Source of the DNA: DASZHJ01 sp035517495
GTDB taxonomy: Bacteria; Pseudomonadota; Alphaproteobacteria; ATCC43930; CGMCC-115725
Assembly: GCA_035517495.1 (NCBI GenBank)
Contig: DATIYT010000103.1
Location: 383,182 to 447,181 of the forward strand
Reading direction: 5' to 3'
DNA length: 64,000 nucleotides
Part shown: positions 1-6,605 of the stretch, one piece after another
Numbering within the stretch: the stretch's first letter is position 1
How the letters are laid out: each line of letters begins with the position of its first letter
Made by a program: the position numbers and the translations under genes
The notes under the pieces: generated by a model
What the model saw: the letters and a program-made list of their open reading frames with translations, nothing else
Told to the model about the DNA's origin: nothing
The model's database searches: none

Positions 1-500
1 TAAGCCAAGCGGCGCCTTACCGGCACTTCCGCGACCGTGACGAGTTGATGGCCGATGTGGCCAAGCGCGGGTTCGAGCGATTCGAGGCGGTGCTGGTGCG
101 GGCCTGGAACGACGGCGCCCCCAATCCCATGGACGCGTTCGAGCGCTTAGGAAAGGCCTATCTCGCCTTTGCGCGGGAGGAACCCGCTTACTATGCGGCG
201 ATGTTCGAGGCGGGAGTCCCGCTCGACCTCAATCCCGAGCTGCTGCTGCTGAGCGACCGCACTTTCGCCGTGCTCCGACGCGCATCGGAGGCCGTCTGCG
301 CCACCATGCCGCAGGAGGGACGACCGCCGCCGCTGATGGTCGCGCTGCACGTATGGGCGCTTTCCCATGGGGTCGCCTCATTGTTCGGGCGTGGCGATGC
401 AGCGCGCCGCAAGCTGCCGATGACCCCCGAGGACTTGCTGGAAGCGGGTGTGCTCACATATCTCCATGGCCTGCGCACGGGTTCGCAAGGCTCCGCTTGA
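1..500 (+). CDS. TetR/AcrR-family transcriptional regulator, C-terminal part (5' end outside window)
   Basis: The frame is open from base 3, and the first residues (SQAAPYRHFRDRDEL) match the end of a TetR helix-turn-helix, including the recognition-helix pattern 'APYRHF'. Most of what is visible is therefore the ligand-binding, dimerising all-helical domain, about 150 residues. The C-terminal half (residues near 'LHVWALSHGVASLF') resembles the WHG/TetR_C_33 type. The first visible start-like codon (TTG at 45) is internal and is not the true start. The gene ends 78 bases before the DUF2852 gene, and a candidate operator lies in that gap, which suggests autoregulation or regulation of the downstream gene. 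The effector is unknown. Confidence 0.85.
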   Translation, partial: SQAAPYRHFRDRDELMADVAKRGFERFEAVLVRAWNDGAPNPMDAFERLGKAYLAFAREEPAYYAAMFEAGVPLDLNPELLLLSDRTFAVLRRASEAVCATMPQEGRPPPLMVALHVWALSHGVASLFGRGDAARRKLPMTPEDLLEAGVLTYLHGLRTGSQGSA

Positions 501-534
501 TCGCCCTTGACAAAGGACGTGGTTAACCCAACTA

Positions 535-557
535 TGTGAATGTTATTTACATTTACA
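535..557. promoter_or_regulatory. Candidate TetR-type operator (inverted repeat)
   Basis: TGTGAATGT (535-543), a 5-base spacer TATTT, then ACATTTACA (549-557). The arms match at 8 of 9 positions. The half-site GTGAATGT is the same type as seen in AcrR-like operators. It lies between the TetR-family gene and the start of the DUF2852 gene, in an AT-rich island where a promoter would be expected. That the upstream regulator binds here is inference. Confidence 0.55.
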
Positions 558-577
558 CCCCAGAACGAGGCACACAA

Positions 578-982
578 ATGGGCATCGTTGGACGGCTCGA
601 CGACCTGGGAATGCCGGCTTGGATCGCGCTCATGGTGTTGGCCTTCATCTTCTTTTGGCCAGCTGGCCTCGTGATTCTGACCTACCTCATATGGAGCGGA
701 AGAATGGCTTGCTGGAAGCATCAATATGGCGGGGCCTGGCAGCGCGGCGCGGGCTCCTGTGGACCGGGCGCGCGTTGGTTCGGCAATGGCCGTCACGGTT
801 CGAGCGGCAACCGCGCCTTCGACGAGTATCGCGCCGAGACATTGAAGCGACTCGAGGAGGAACAGCGCGAGTTCAAGGAATTTCTGGATCGCTTGCGCGT
901 CGCCAAGGACAAGGCCGAGTTCGACGAGTTTCTGGCCGAGCGCCGGCGTCGTAGCCAGGAGGGCCCGCAGCCCCAGACCTGA
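578..982 (+). CDS. DUF2852 family membrane protein
   Basis: A protein of 134 residues. One strong membrane segment lies near residues 14-36 (PAWIALMVLAFIFFWPAGLVIL), followed by a short Trp/Cys/Gly-rich stretch and a charged helical tail rich in Glu, Arg and Lys (about residues 78-130) that could form a coiled coil. This is the layout of the alphaproteobacterial DUF2852 family, whose function is unknown. ATG 578 is chosen because GAGG lies about 9 bases upstream and because the longer frame (from GTG 536) would translate through the operator-like repeat. The gene follows the TetR-family gene and is probably controlled by it. Confidence 0.75.
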   Translation: MGIVGRLDDLGMPAWIALMVLAFIFFWPAGLVILTYLIWSGRMACWKHQYGGAWQRGAGSCGPGARWFGNGRHGSSGNRAFDEYRAETLKRLEEEQREFKEFLDRLRVAKDKAEFDEFLAERRRRSQEGPQPQT

Positions 983-1005
983 GCGATACATCCCTCCGAA
1001 GTATA

Positions 1006-1036
1006 GAGGCCGCCGCCTAGGCGGCCTCTTTCATTT
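1006..1036. terminator. Rho-independent terminator between convergent genes
   Basis: Perfect 9-bp stem GAGGCCGCC (1006-1014) / GGCGGCCTC (1020-1028) with a 5-base loop, followed by TTTCATTT on the plus strand. It sits between the convergent ends of the DUF2852 gene and pdxY. The T-run serves the plus-strand transcript. Confidence 0.8.
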
Positions 1037-1039
1037 GGA

Positions 1040-1903
1040 TCAGAACACTCGCTCGACTGGAAAGTGCCGCGGCGGCTTCAGCAGTTGAGCTTGCGCCGCC
1101 ACAATCGCGAGTTCCTGCGCACCGCGCCGCATCGTCTCGGCCAACACCGCGTGCACGCCGGCGGCGGTCTCTGCGAGAGCCGCCGCGAGATCGCGATGGC
1201 GCAAGTAGTGACCTAGGAACAGCGCCGCGGTGAGATCGCCCGAACCGTTTGCGATCATGTTGAGACGGGGTGTGCGCACGAGGTAGCCAGCTTCCGCCGT
1301 GGCAGCGAGCATCGCCACGTCATCGGCGGCGATGCCGTCCGCCGCGAGACTCGTCGCCAGCACCAGCTTTGGTCCGTGCGCCAGCAGCCGCGCGACGGCG
1401 GCCCGCGCCGAGAGCATGTCGGTGACGGGCGTCTCCGACAGGACCTCCAGTTCGAAGCCGTTGGGCGTCAGAATGTCGGCTTGGGTGAGCGCTTGCTCGC
1501 GGAAGAACGCAGGCAATTCGGGACGCACGAACAATCCCCGTCCGGCATCCCCCATGACCGGATCGCAACAGTAGACCGCGTGGGGATTGGCGGTTTTGAC
1601 GCGCGCAACCGCGTCCAGTACGACCGCGCCCAGCGCGGCCGCGCCGAGATATCCCGAAAGCACGGCCTCGCAATGGGGAAATTGGCCGCGCTCCTCGATC
1701 CCGCGAATGATCTCGCCGACGACCGTCGGATCGATCGATTGCCCCCGCCAGGCGCCATAGCCCGTGTGGTTCGAGAACAGCACGGTGTCGACGCGCCAAA
1801 CCTCGAAGCCCAAGCGCTGCAGCGGGAAAACCGCTGCGGCATTACCAACGCTGCCATAGGCGACGGCGGATTGGACTGAGAGGATAGCCATCGGCCTAAG
1901 CAT
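1040..1903 (-). CDS. pdxY: Pyridoxal kinase PdxY
   Basis: ATP-dependent phosphorylation of pyridoxal to pyridoxal 5'-phosphate (B6 salvage), cytosolic. The N-terminus reads MAILSVQSAVAYGSVGN...FPLQRLG, the hallmark of PdxY/PdxK. 'CDPVMGD' lies in the middle, and 'NGSGDLTAALFLG' near the C-terminus carries the ribokinase-family catalytic GxGD aspartate. At 287 residues it has normal family length. The family's usual start corresponds to ATG 1891. ATG 1903 adds four residues (MLRP) and has a slightly better spaced GAGG, so the start is uncertain by 12 bases. It stands alone on the minus strand, convergent with the DUF2852 gene. Confidence 0.93.
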   Translation of the reverse strand: MLRPMAILSVQSAVAYGSVGNAAAVFPLQRLGFEVWRVDTVLFSNHTGYGAWRGQSIDPTVVGEIIRGIEERGQFPHCEAVLSGYLGAAALGAVVLDAVARVKTANPHAVYCCDPVMGDAGRGLFVRPELPAFFREQALTQADILTPNGFELEVLSETPVTDMLSARAAVARLLAHGPKLVLATSLAADGIAADDVAMLAATAEAGYLVRTPRLNMIANGSGDLTAALFLGHYLRHRDLAAALAETAAGVHAVLAETMRRGAQELAIVAAQAQLLKPPRHFPVERVF

Positions 1904-1943
1904 GGCGCCTCGCCGCGGTCTCGTCGAGCGTCAGACTTGATCT

Positions 1944-2019
1944 AGTGTCCCGATTCCGAAGTTCGCACGTCCAATCGGCACGCTCTGGTGCGAACTTCGG
2001 AATCGCAGGGACACTCGCA
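1944..2019. repeat. Long imperfect inverted repeat (copy 1 of an AGTGTCCC...GGGACA element)
   Basis: Inner arms 1952-1968 and 1988-2004 are exact 17-bp reverse complements (GATTCCGAAGTTCGCAC / GTGCGAACTTCGGAATC) around a 19-base loop. Outer arms AGTGTCCC (1944-1951) and GGGACACT (2008-2015) extend the stem, with a 3-base bulge (GCA) on the right. CGCAA follows. A second locus at 54699-54775 has the same outer arms and trailing CGCAA but a different inner stem. This looks like a dispersed intergenic repeat or small non-autonomous element. Confidence 0.8.
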
Positions 2020-2033
2020 ATTATATAAGTCAT

Positions 2034-2105
2034 GTGTGGCCTTTGGATTTGAAGTTCCTCTTGAGGTGTGCGGCCGAGATCGGAGCAACTTCAAATCTGC
2101 CACAC
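2034..2105. repeat. Second inverted repeat directly upstream of the SDR gene
   Basis: GTGTGGC (2034-2040) pairs with GCCACAC (2099-2105), and ATTTGAAGTT (2047-2056) pairs with AACTTCAAAT (2087-2096). Unpaired bases are 6 on the left and 2 on the right, with a 30-base loop. It lies 15 bases beyond the first inverted repeat and ends 76 bases before the SDR start. It could be a leader structure, an operator, or the other end of a small inserted element. Confidence 0.65.
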
Positions 2106-2181
2106 TAGGGGCGAGCCGCATTGGCTATCCCCGGTTCGGCGCCGTACAGTGCCTGCCGGAAAAGCATTGGCGGAGGAAAAA

Positions 2182-2931
2182 TTGGCGGCAAAAGTGGCAA
2201 TCGTCACGGGCGGTGCGCGCGGCATCGGGCGCGCCTGCGCGCACAAACTCGCCAAGGCCGGGTTCACGATCGCGCTGGTGGACTTGCTGGTGCCCGAGAT
2301 GCAGCGGACGGCGGGCGAAATCGAGAGCTTCGGCCAGCAAGCGCTGATCTTCGAAGCGGACGTGGCTGAGCATGGCCGTGCGCAGGAAGTCGCCGCCGAG
2401 GTTCACCGAAAACTCGGCCGCATCGATTTTCTGCTGAACGATGCGGGAAAAGCCATGCCCAAGGGCATCCTTGAGATCACCGAGGCGGAATTCGATCGCA
2501 CGCTCGCAATCAACCTCAAGAGCTGCTTCAACTACATCCGCGCCGTCGCGCCGATCATGCTCGAGCAGGGTGGCGGCCGCATCGCCTCGATGTCGTCGCT
2601 GAACGCCTATTCGGGCGGCGTCACCGCGGCGGTGAGCCGCTTCGCCTATGCCGCCGCCAAGGCCGGAATTCTCGGCATGACGCGCGCTCTCGCCAAGGAA
2701 CTGGGCCCCACCATCTTGATCAATGCGATCTGCCCGGGGCTGATCGAGACCGAGCTCGGCAACGCGGTGACGCGCAGCCGCGGTCCCGAGATCGCGCGCA
2801 CGGGGATTGCGCTCCGCCGGCTCGGCAAGCCCGATGACGTGGCGGAACTGGTGCTTTTCCTTGCGGCATCGGAGCCTTGCTTCATCACCGGGCAGGACTT
2901 CGTGATCGACGGCTTCCAGTACAATGTTTGA
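2182..2931 (+). CDS. SDR-family NAD(P)-dependent oxidoreductase
   Basis: Classical short-chain dehydrogenase of 249 residues. Cofactor motif TGGARGIG is at residues 9-16, NDAG (variant of NNAG) at 86-89, active-site Asn111, Ser138/139, and Tyr156-x-x-x-Lys160. The C-terminal 'NAICPGLIETELGN' loop and a 'FITGQDFVIDGF' ending are typical of the FabG-like subgroup. The substrate is unknown. TTG 2182 is chosen because GGAGG (2172-2176) sits 5 bases upstream and because it gives the usual short lead-in (MAAKVAIVTGG). Longer in-frame starts would run through the inverted repeat. It precedes the transporter gene by 9 bases and is probably co-transcribed with it. Confidence 0.87.
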   Translation: MAAKVAIVTGGARGIGRACAHKLAKAGFTIALVDLLVPEMQRTAGEIESFGQQALIFEADVAEHGRAQEVAAEVHRKLGRIDFLLNDAGKAMPKGILEITEAEFDRTLAINLKSCFNYIRAVAPIMLEQGGGRIASMSSLNAYSGGVTAAVSRFAYAAAKAGILGMTRALAKELGPTILINAICPGLIETELGNAVTRSRGPEIARTGIALRRLGKPDDVAELVLFLAASEPCFITGQDFVIDGFQYNV

Positions 2932-2940
2932 GCGAGCGTC

Positions 2941-4257
2941 ATGAGTGCCGTCACCGCGGGCGAGACAGCGGGCGTCGATGAGGTGCAGCTTGCGAAGCTG
3001 CGCCGCCGCGCGGTGCTCTCGTGCCTCGTGGGCAATCTCTTCGAGCTCTACGACTTCGGGGTCTACGGCTATTTCGCGGCGCCGATCGGGCGCGCCATTT
3101 TTCCATCGGCCGATCCGGTCGCCTCCGTGCTCAGCAGTTTCGCGACCTTGGGCGTGGGATTCCTGATGCGGCCAGTGGGCGCGTTGGTGATCGGCAGCTA
3201 CGGCGACCGTGCGGGGCGCAAGGCGGCTTTGGTGGTGACGGTCGCGCTGATGGCAACCGCCACGGGTTTGACCGGGCTCGTACCCTCCTACGCGTCGATC
3301 GGCATCTTCGCGCCGATCATGCTGGTGATGTGCCGGCTGCTCCAGGGCTTCTCGACCGGCGGCGAGTGGGGCGGGGCCGCGTCATTCATGGTCGAATATG
3401 CGCCGGCCGGACGCCGCGGGCTGTTTGGGAGCCTCCAGCAAGTCAGCACCGGGCTTGGGCAACTTCTCTCGATCAGCATGGCGCTGATCTTGAGCTCGGT
3501 GCTTGATCCGCAAGCGTTGGGCGAGTGGGGCTGGCGCGTGCCGTTCATCGTCGGTTTTCTGCTGGCGCCGGTCGGCTACTACCTCCGTTCGCGCGTGAGC
3601 GAAACGCCGATCTTCGAGCGCGCCATCGAGAAGCGCGAAGTGGTCCAATCGCCCATGCGTCTTGCGCTCACGCAACATTGGCGCGCGGTGCTCACGGGGT
3701 TTGGCGTCACGATCATCTGGACCGCCGGCACGTTCATCTTTTTGACCTTCATGCTGACCTATGCGCAGCAGACCTTGGGGATGAGCGCGTCCGCGGCATC
3801 GCTCTCCACCAGCATCGGCGCGGTCGTCAACGTGCTCTGCCTGCCGATCGTGGGGACGCTCTCCGATCGCTTCGGCCGCAAGCCATTTCTCGCGGCCTCG
3901 GCGCTCGGATTCCTCCTGTTGGCCTATCCGCTCTTCCACTTCGCCGTCATGGAACGCAGCTTCGGTGCGCTGGTGCTCGCCCAGGCGACCGGCGGATTCC
4001 TCTATGCACTCATTAATGGTTCGGCTTCAGCGATGCTATGCGAGCTGTTCCCGACCCAGGTGCGTTACAGCGCGTTGTCGTTCGGCTACAACGGTGCGGT
4101 CATGATCTTCGGCGGCTTCGCGCCGTTCATCGCCACATGGCTCATCCGCGCCACCGGATCGCCGAGCGCCCCAAGCTTCTACGTGGTGGCGTGCGCATTC
4201 GTGAGCCTGCTGGTGATTCTGCGGCTCAAGGATCGAGCCCATCTGCCGTTGCCCTAG
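2941..4257 (+). CDS. MFS transporter, metabolite:H+ symporter (MHS) type
   Basis: A 12-helix inner-membrane permease of 438 residues. 'NLFELYDFGVYGYFA' in helix 1, the loop motif 'GSYGDRAGRKAAL' and 'GFSTGGEWGGAASFMVEYAP' are signatures of the MHS group (ProP, KgtP, citrate and dicarboxylate carriers). The second-half loop motif is 'GTLSDRFGRKPFL'. The substrate is probably a small carboxylate or zwitterion but cannot be read from sequence. ATG follows the SDR gene by 9 bases, suggesting a two-gene uptake-plus-oxidation unit. Confidence 0.88.
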   Translation: MSAVTAGETAGVDEVQLAKLRRRAVLSCLVGNLFELYDFGVYGYFAAPIGRAIFPSADPVASVLSSFATLGVGFLMRPVGALVIGSYGDRAGRKAALVVTVALMATATGLTGLVPSYASIGIFAPIMLVMCRLLQGFSTGGEWGGAASFMVEYAPAGRRGLFGSLQQVSTGLGQLLSISMALILSSVLDPQALGEWGWRVPFIVGFLLAPVGYYLRSRVSETPIFERAIEKREVVQSPMRLALTQHWRAVLTGFGVTIIWTAGTFIFLTFMLTYAQQTLGMSASAASLSTSIGAVVNVLCLPIVGTLSDRFGRKPFLAASALGFLLLAYPLFHFAVMERSFGALVLAQATGGFLYALINGSASAMLCELFPTQVRYSALSFGYNGAVMIFGGFAPFIATWLIRATGSPSAPSFYVVACAFVSLLVILRLKDRAHLPLP

Positions 4258-4268
4258 GCGGCACTCCC

Positions 4269-5090
4269 TCAAACCGCCGCTATTAGGGTCACTGTTGTTC
4301 GGCACAACATGGCGACGCCCGCGACAATGGTCACCGTGGCCAGAAGCCAGCGAAGGCGATGCTGGGGCAGCGCATGCGCGATCGGAGTTCCGATCGCGAC
4401 GCCGATCGCGAGCGAGATCGTGAGGAGCGCGGCCAGAGGCAGATCGACTAAGCCGGCTGCGAGGTTCGTAGCGCTGGCGGTCGCGGCGATCGGCAGGGCA
4501 ATCGCTTGGCCGAGACCGATGGCGCTGAGCACCGGCGCATCCAGCAACAGCAGCAACGGTACCAACACGAATGCGCCGCCCGCGCCGGTCATCGCCGAGG
4601 CGAGAGCGGTGACGCCGCCGAGTCCGGTCAGCGCGAGCGGTGTCAATGGGCGGATTGTAAGCGGCATCGATCCGCCTCTGCGAAGCGCATGCAGTCCGCC
4701 GGCGAGCAGCAACATGCCGATAAGGGCTTCCAGCAGCGCTGCGGGCGCCATGCTTGCACACAGCGCACCGAGATAGGCTGCCGGGACGGCTGCGAGACAG
4801 ATCCAGCGCGCCTCGCGCCAAGGGATCGATCCGCGCCTGGCATAGAGCACGACCGCGACCGTGCCCGCGGGCAAATAGGCCATTAGCGCAGCGGCAATGG
4901 CATTCTTCACGGGAATGCCGAGTGCAAGCGTCAGGAATGGGACGAGGAGGACGCCGCCGATGCCTGTTGCGCCGACGGCGATGCCGAGGAGAACGCCGCA
5001 GGCAGCGGCGCTCGCGAGCAGGGTGAGTCCGGCGGCGCTCACGCCCGGCTTTTGCCATGGCGGCTGCGGTGTGTCATTCGAGAAAAACAT
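4269..5090 (-). CDS. Sulfite exporter TauE/SafE family protein
   Basis: A 273-residue polytopic membrane protein with two related halves, each opening with a Gly-rich helix: 'GIAVGATGIGGVLLVPFL' near residue 36 and 'SAMTGAGGAFVLVPLLLLL' near 170. This is the TauE/SafE (DUF81) pattern. The family exports or imports organic anions such as sulfoacetate, sulfite or sulfonates. The substrate here is unknown. The gene is convergent with the MHS transporter and is followed upstream by a 0.7-kb non-coding region. Confidence 0.87.
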   Translation of the reverse strand: MFFSNDTPQPPWQKPGVSAAGLTLLASAAACGVLLGIAVGATGIGGVLLVPFLTLALGIPVKNAIAAALMAYLPAGTVAVVLYARRGSIPWREARWICLAAVPAAYLGALCASMAPAALLEALIGMLLLAGGLHALRRGGSMPLTIRPLTPLALTGLGGVTALASAMTGAGGAFVLVPLLLLLDAPVLSAIGLGQAIALPIAATASATNLAAGLVDLPLAALLTISLAIGVAIGTPIAHALPQHRLRWLLATVTIVAGVAMLCRTTVTLIAAV

Positions 5091-5562
5091 GAGGCGCCAG
5101 GGGCCGGATCCCCGAAAGGATCGCGGGCTTGCTGCGGTCAGACCGCCCCCGGCGCCTCCGGAACCGATCGCTCGGCCCCGCGGGCTGCGCGAGAAGGCCT
5201 TTGGCCTCCGGGCCGGCCCACCCGGGCTGGATGGGCAAGCGCAACCGGTGCGGGCCTTCGTGGGGGCACCACGGATGGATTGACGCTCGGGTCATCCGCC
5301 GCCGGCGCGGTCGCGCTCCCGAGAGAGCGCGCACCACTGGCGCGGGTCTCCGCCAACCCCTCCGCGCGACGGATCTTCCATCTCGCGACGGACGATACCG
5401 TCTCACACCGGCTCTCCCACCACCGGGTCTGGCGATGGGACCAGCATCGCCTCGCGTTGCAGCCATTTTCCCTGCCGTCCAGCCGGGACCGGGCCACTCC
5501 GCTGAGGCGTCGCTCTCACGAGCCTCGCAAGTGAGTCTCGAACCGAGACAAATCGATGACAA
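5091..5562. other. Non-coding, GC-rich, hairpin-dense segment (possible structured RNA)
   Basis: No believable protein is seen: the open frames here are Arg/Pro/Ala-rich shadows without a family or ribosome site. The DNA is unusually rich in short stems: 5091-5098/5151-5158 (GAGGCGCC/GGCGCCTC) enclosing GATCC/GGATC and GCGGT/ACCGC; AGGCC-TTT-GGCCT; GCGCTC/GAGCGC; GGCGATG/CATCGCC; and a perfect GTCTCG-AAC-CGAGAC at the right end. I looked for RNase P, SRP and tmRNA signature bases on both strands and did not find them. It may be an unrecognised structured RNA or merely GC-rich spacer. Confidence 0.35.
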
Positions 5563-5591
5563 GCGGTTTCGGGTCCGCAGCTATAGAATCT

Positions 5592-5653
5592 TGTGCATAA
5601 CCGAAAGGACCGCCCACAACTTATCCCCCAGTTTTCCCCATGCCGTTCCACAG
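5592..5653. promoter_or_regulatory. Cluster of DnaA-box-like sites
   Basis: Within 62 bases: TGTGCATAA (5592-5600, reverse complement of TTATGCACA, an exact match to TTATNCACA), TTATCCCCC (5621-5629), TTTTCCCCA (5632-5640) and TTCCACAGG (5646-5654). Such 9-mers spaced by a few bases are typical of DnaA-binding regions, including replication origins. There is no extended AT-rich unwinding region beside it, so origin function is unproven. It lies 160 bases upstream of sdhC. Confidence 0.45.
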
Positions 5654-5816
5654 GTCACCCCTGCGCGAAATTCAGAACTCGCTGGCCGTTGAAGCACCTA
5701 TCTATCAATTGAGCGTATCGCACAGCGTTGACTTGATGGCGTGGCGCGCGCTAAACCTCGGCTCCCCCGGATGGTTTGCCCCGCGTTTAAGTTTCATCCC
5801 TTGAGGCCTTAAGAGC

Positions 5817-6206
5817 ATGACGGTCCAACGGCCGCTCTCCCCGCATCTTCAGGTCTATCGGCCACAGCTCACCACGGTGCTCTCGATCACTCATCGTGCG
5901 ACCGGGCTGGCGCTCGCGGTCGGTACCCTCGTTCTGGTCTGGTGGTTAGTGGCGCTGGCACAGGGCAGGGACGCCTTCGCCGCGGCACAGAGCTTCCTGG
6001 ATTCGTGGTTTGGGCGTTTGCTGCTGCTGGGCTGGAGCATCTCGCTTTTCTTTCACTTGGCAAACGGCATTCGCCACCTGTTCTGGGACGCGGGTTTCGG
6101 TTTTTCTCTCAAGGAGACTTACGCCTCCGGCTGGGCGGTGGTAACGGCGACGGCGGTGCTGACCGTGCTCGCCTGGGGCGTCGGCCTCGCGATGCTCGGA
6201 GGCTAG
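5817..6206 (+). CDS. sdhC: Succinate dehydrogenase cytochrome b556 subunit SdhC
   Basis: Membrane anchor of complex II (succinate:quinone oxidoreductase). At 129 residues it has standard length. 'RPLSPHLQVYRPQLTTVLSITHRATG' near the N-terminus carries the SdhC signature with the quinone-site Ser/Arg region. Three membrane helices follow, and 'FHLANGIRHLFWD' holds the haem-b histidine. It is the first gene of the sdhCDAB operon, with sdhD starting 4 bases after its stop. Confidence 0.95.
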   Translation: MTVQRPLSPHLQVYRPQLTTVLSITHRATGLALAVGTLVLVWWLVALAQGRDAFAAAQSFLDSWFGRLLLLGWSISLFFHLANGIRHLFWDAGFGFSLKETYASGWAVVTATAVLTVLAWGVGLAMLGG

Positions 6207-6210
6207 GCGC

Positions 6211-6600
6211 ATGGCAAACGGACCGTTCCGATCTCCGCTCGGCCGCGCGCTCGGCCTCGGCTCCGCCAAGGAAGGCGTGGAGCATTGGTGGCTGCAGCGC
6301 GTGACGGCCGTCGCGCTAGTGCCGCTCTCGCTCTGGTTCGTCGCGGGATTGATTGGGCATTTGGGTGGCGATCGCGACGCGGTCGCGGCATGGCTGCGCT
6401 CTCCACTGGTGTCGGCCGGGGTGGTGCTGCTGGTGATCTCCACTTTCGCCCACATGGCTTTAGGCGTGCAGGTCGTGATCGAGGACTATGTGCATCACGA
6501 GGGCGCTAAGCTTGCGTGGATCCTCGTGGTCAAATTCGCGGCTTGGGCGCTCGCTGCCGCGGCGGTGATCGCCGTGCTGCGCGTCGCATTCGGAGGTTGA
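6211..6600 (+). CDS. sdhD: Succinate dehydrogenase hydrophobic anchor subunit SdhD
   Basis: Second membrane anchor of complex II, 129 residues with three predicted helices. 'GSAKEGVEHWWLQRVTAVALVPLSLWF' is the family start. 'FAHMALGVQVVIEDYVHHEG' contains the haem-ligand histidine region and the conserved Asp-Tyr near the quinone site. Its stop overlaps the ribosome site (GGAGG) of sdhA, so translation of the two is probably coupled. Confidence 0.95.
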   Translation: MANGPFRSPLGRALGLGSAKEGVEHWWLQRVTAVALVPLSLWFVAGLIGHLGGDRDAVAAWLRSPLVSAGVVLLVISTFAHMALGVQVVIEDYVHHEGAKLAWILVVKFAAWALAAAAVIAVLRVAFGG

Positions 6601-6605
6601 GCGTC

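Noticed and set aside
5091..5562. RNase P RNA, SRP RNA or tmRNA
   Set aside because: The universal signature bases (GAGGAAAGTCC-type P4 strands, SRP domain IV, tmRNA tag and T-arm) were not found on either strand.
5129..5692. Plus-strand open frame of 187 codons in the gap before sdhC
   Set aside because: Composition is Arg/Pro-rich, there is no ribosome site, and it runs through hairpins and DnaA-like sites.
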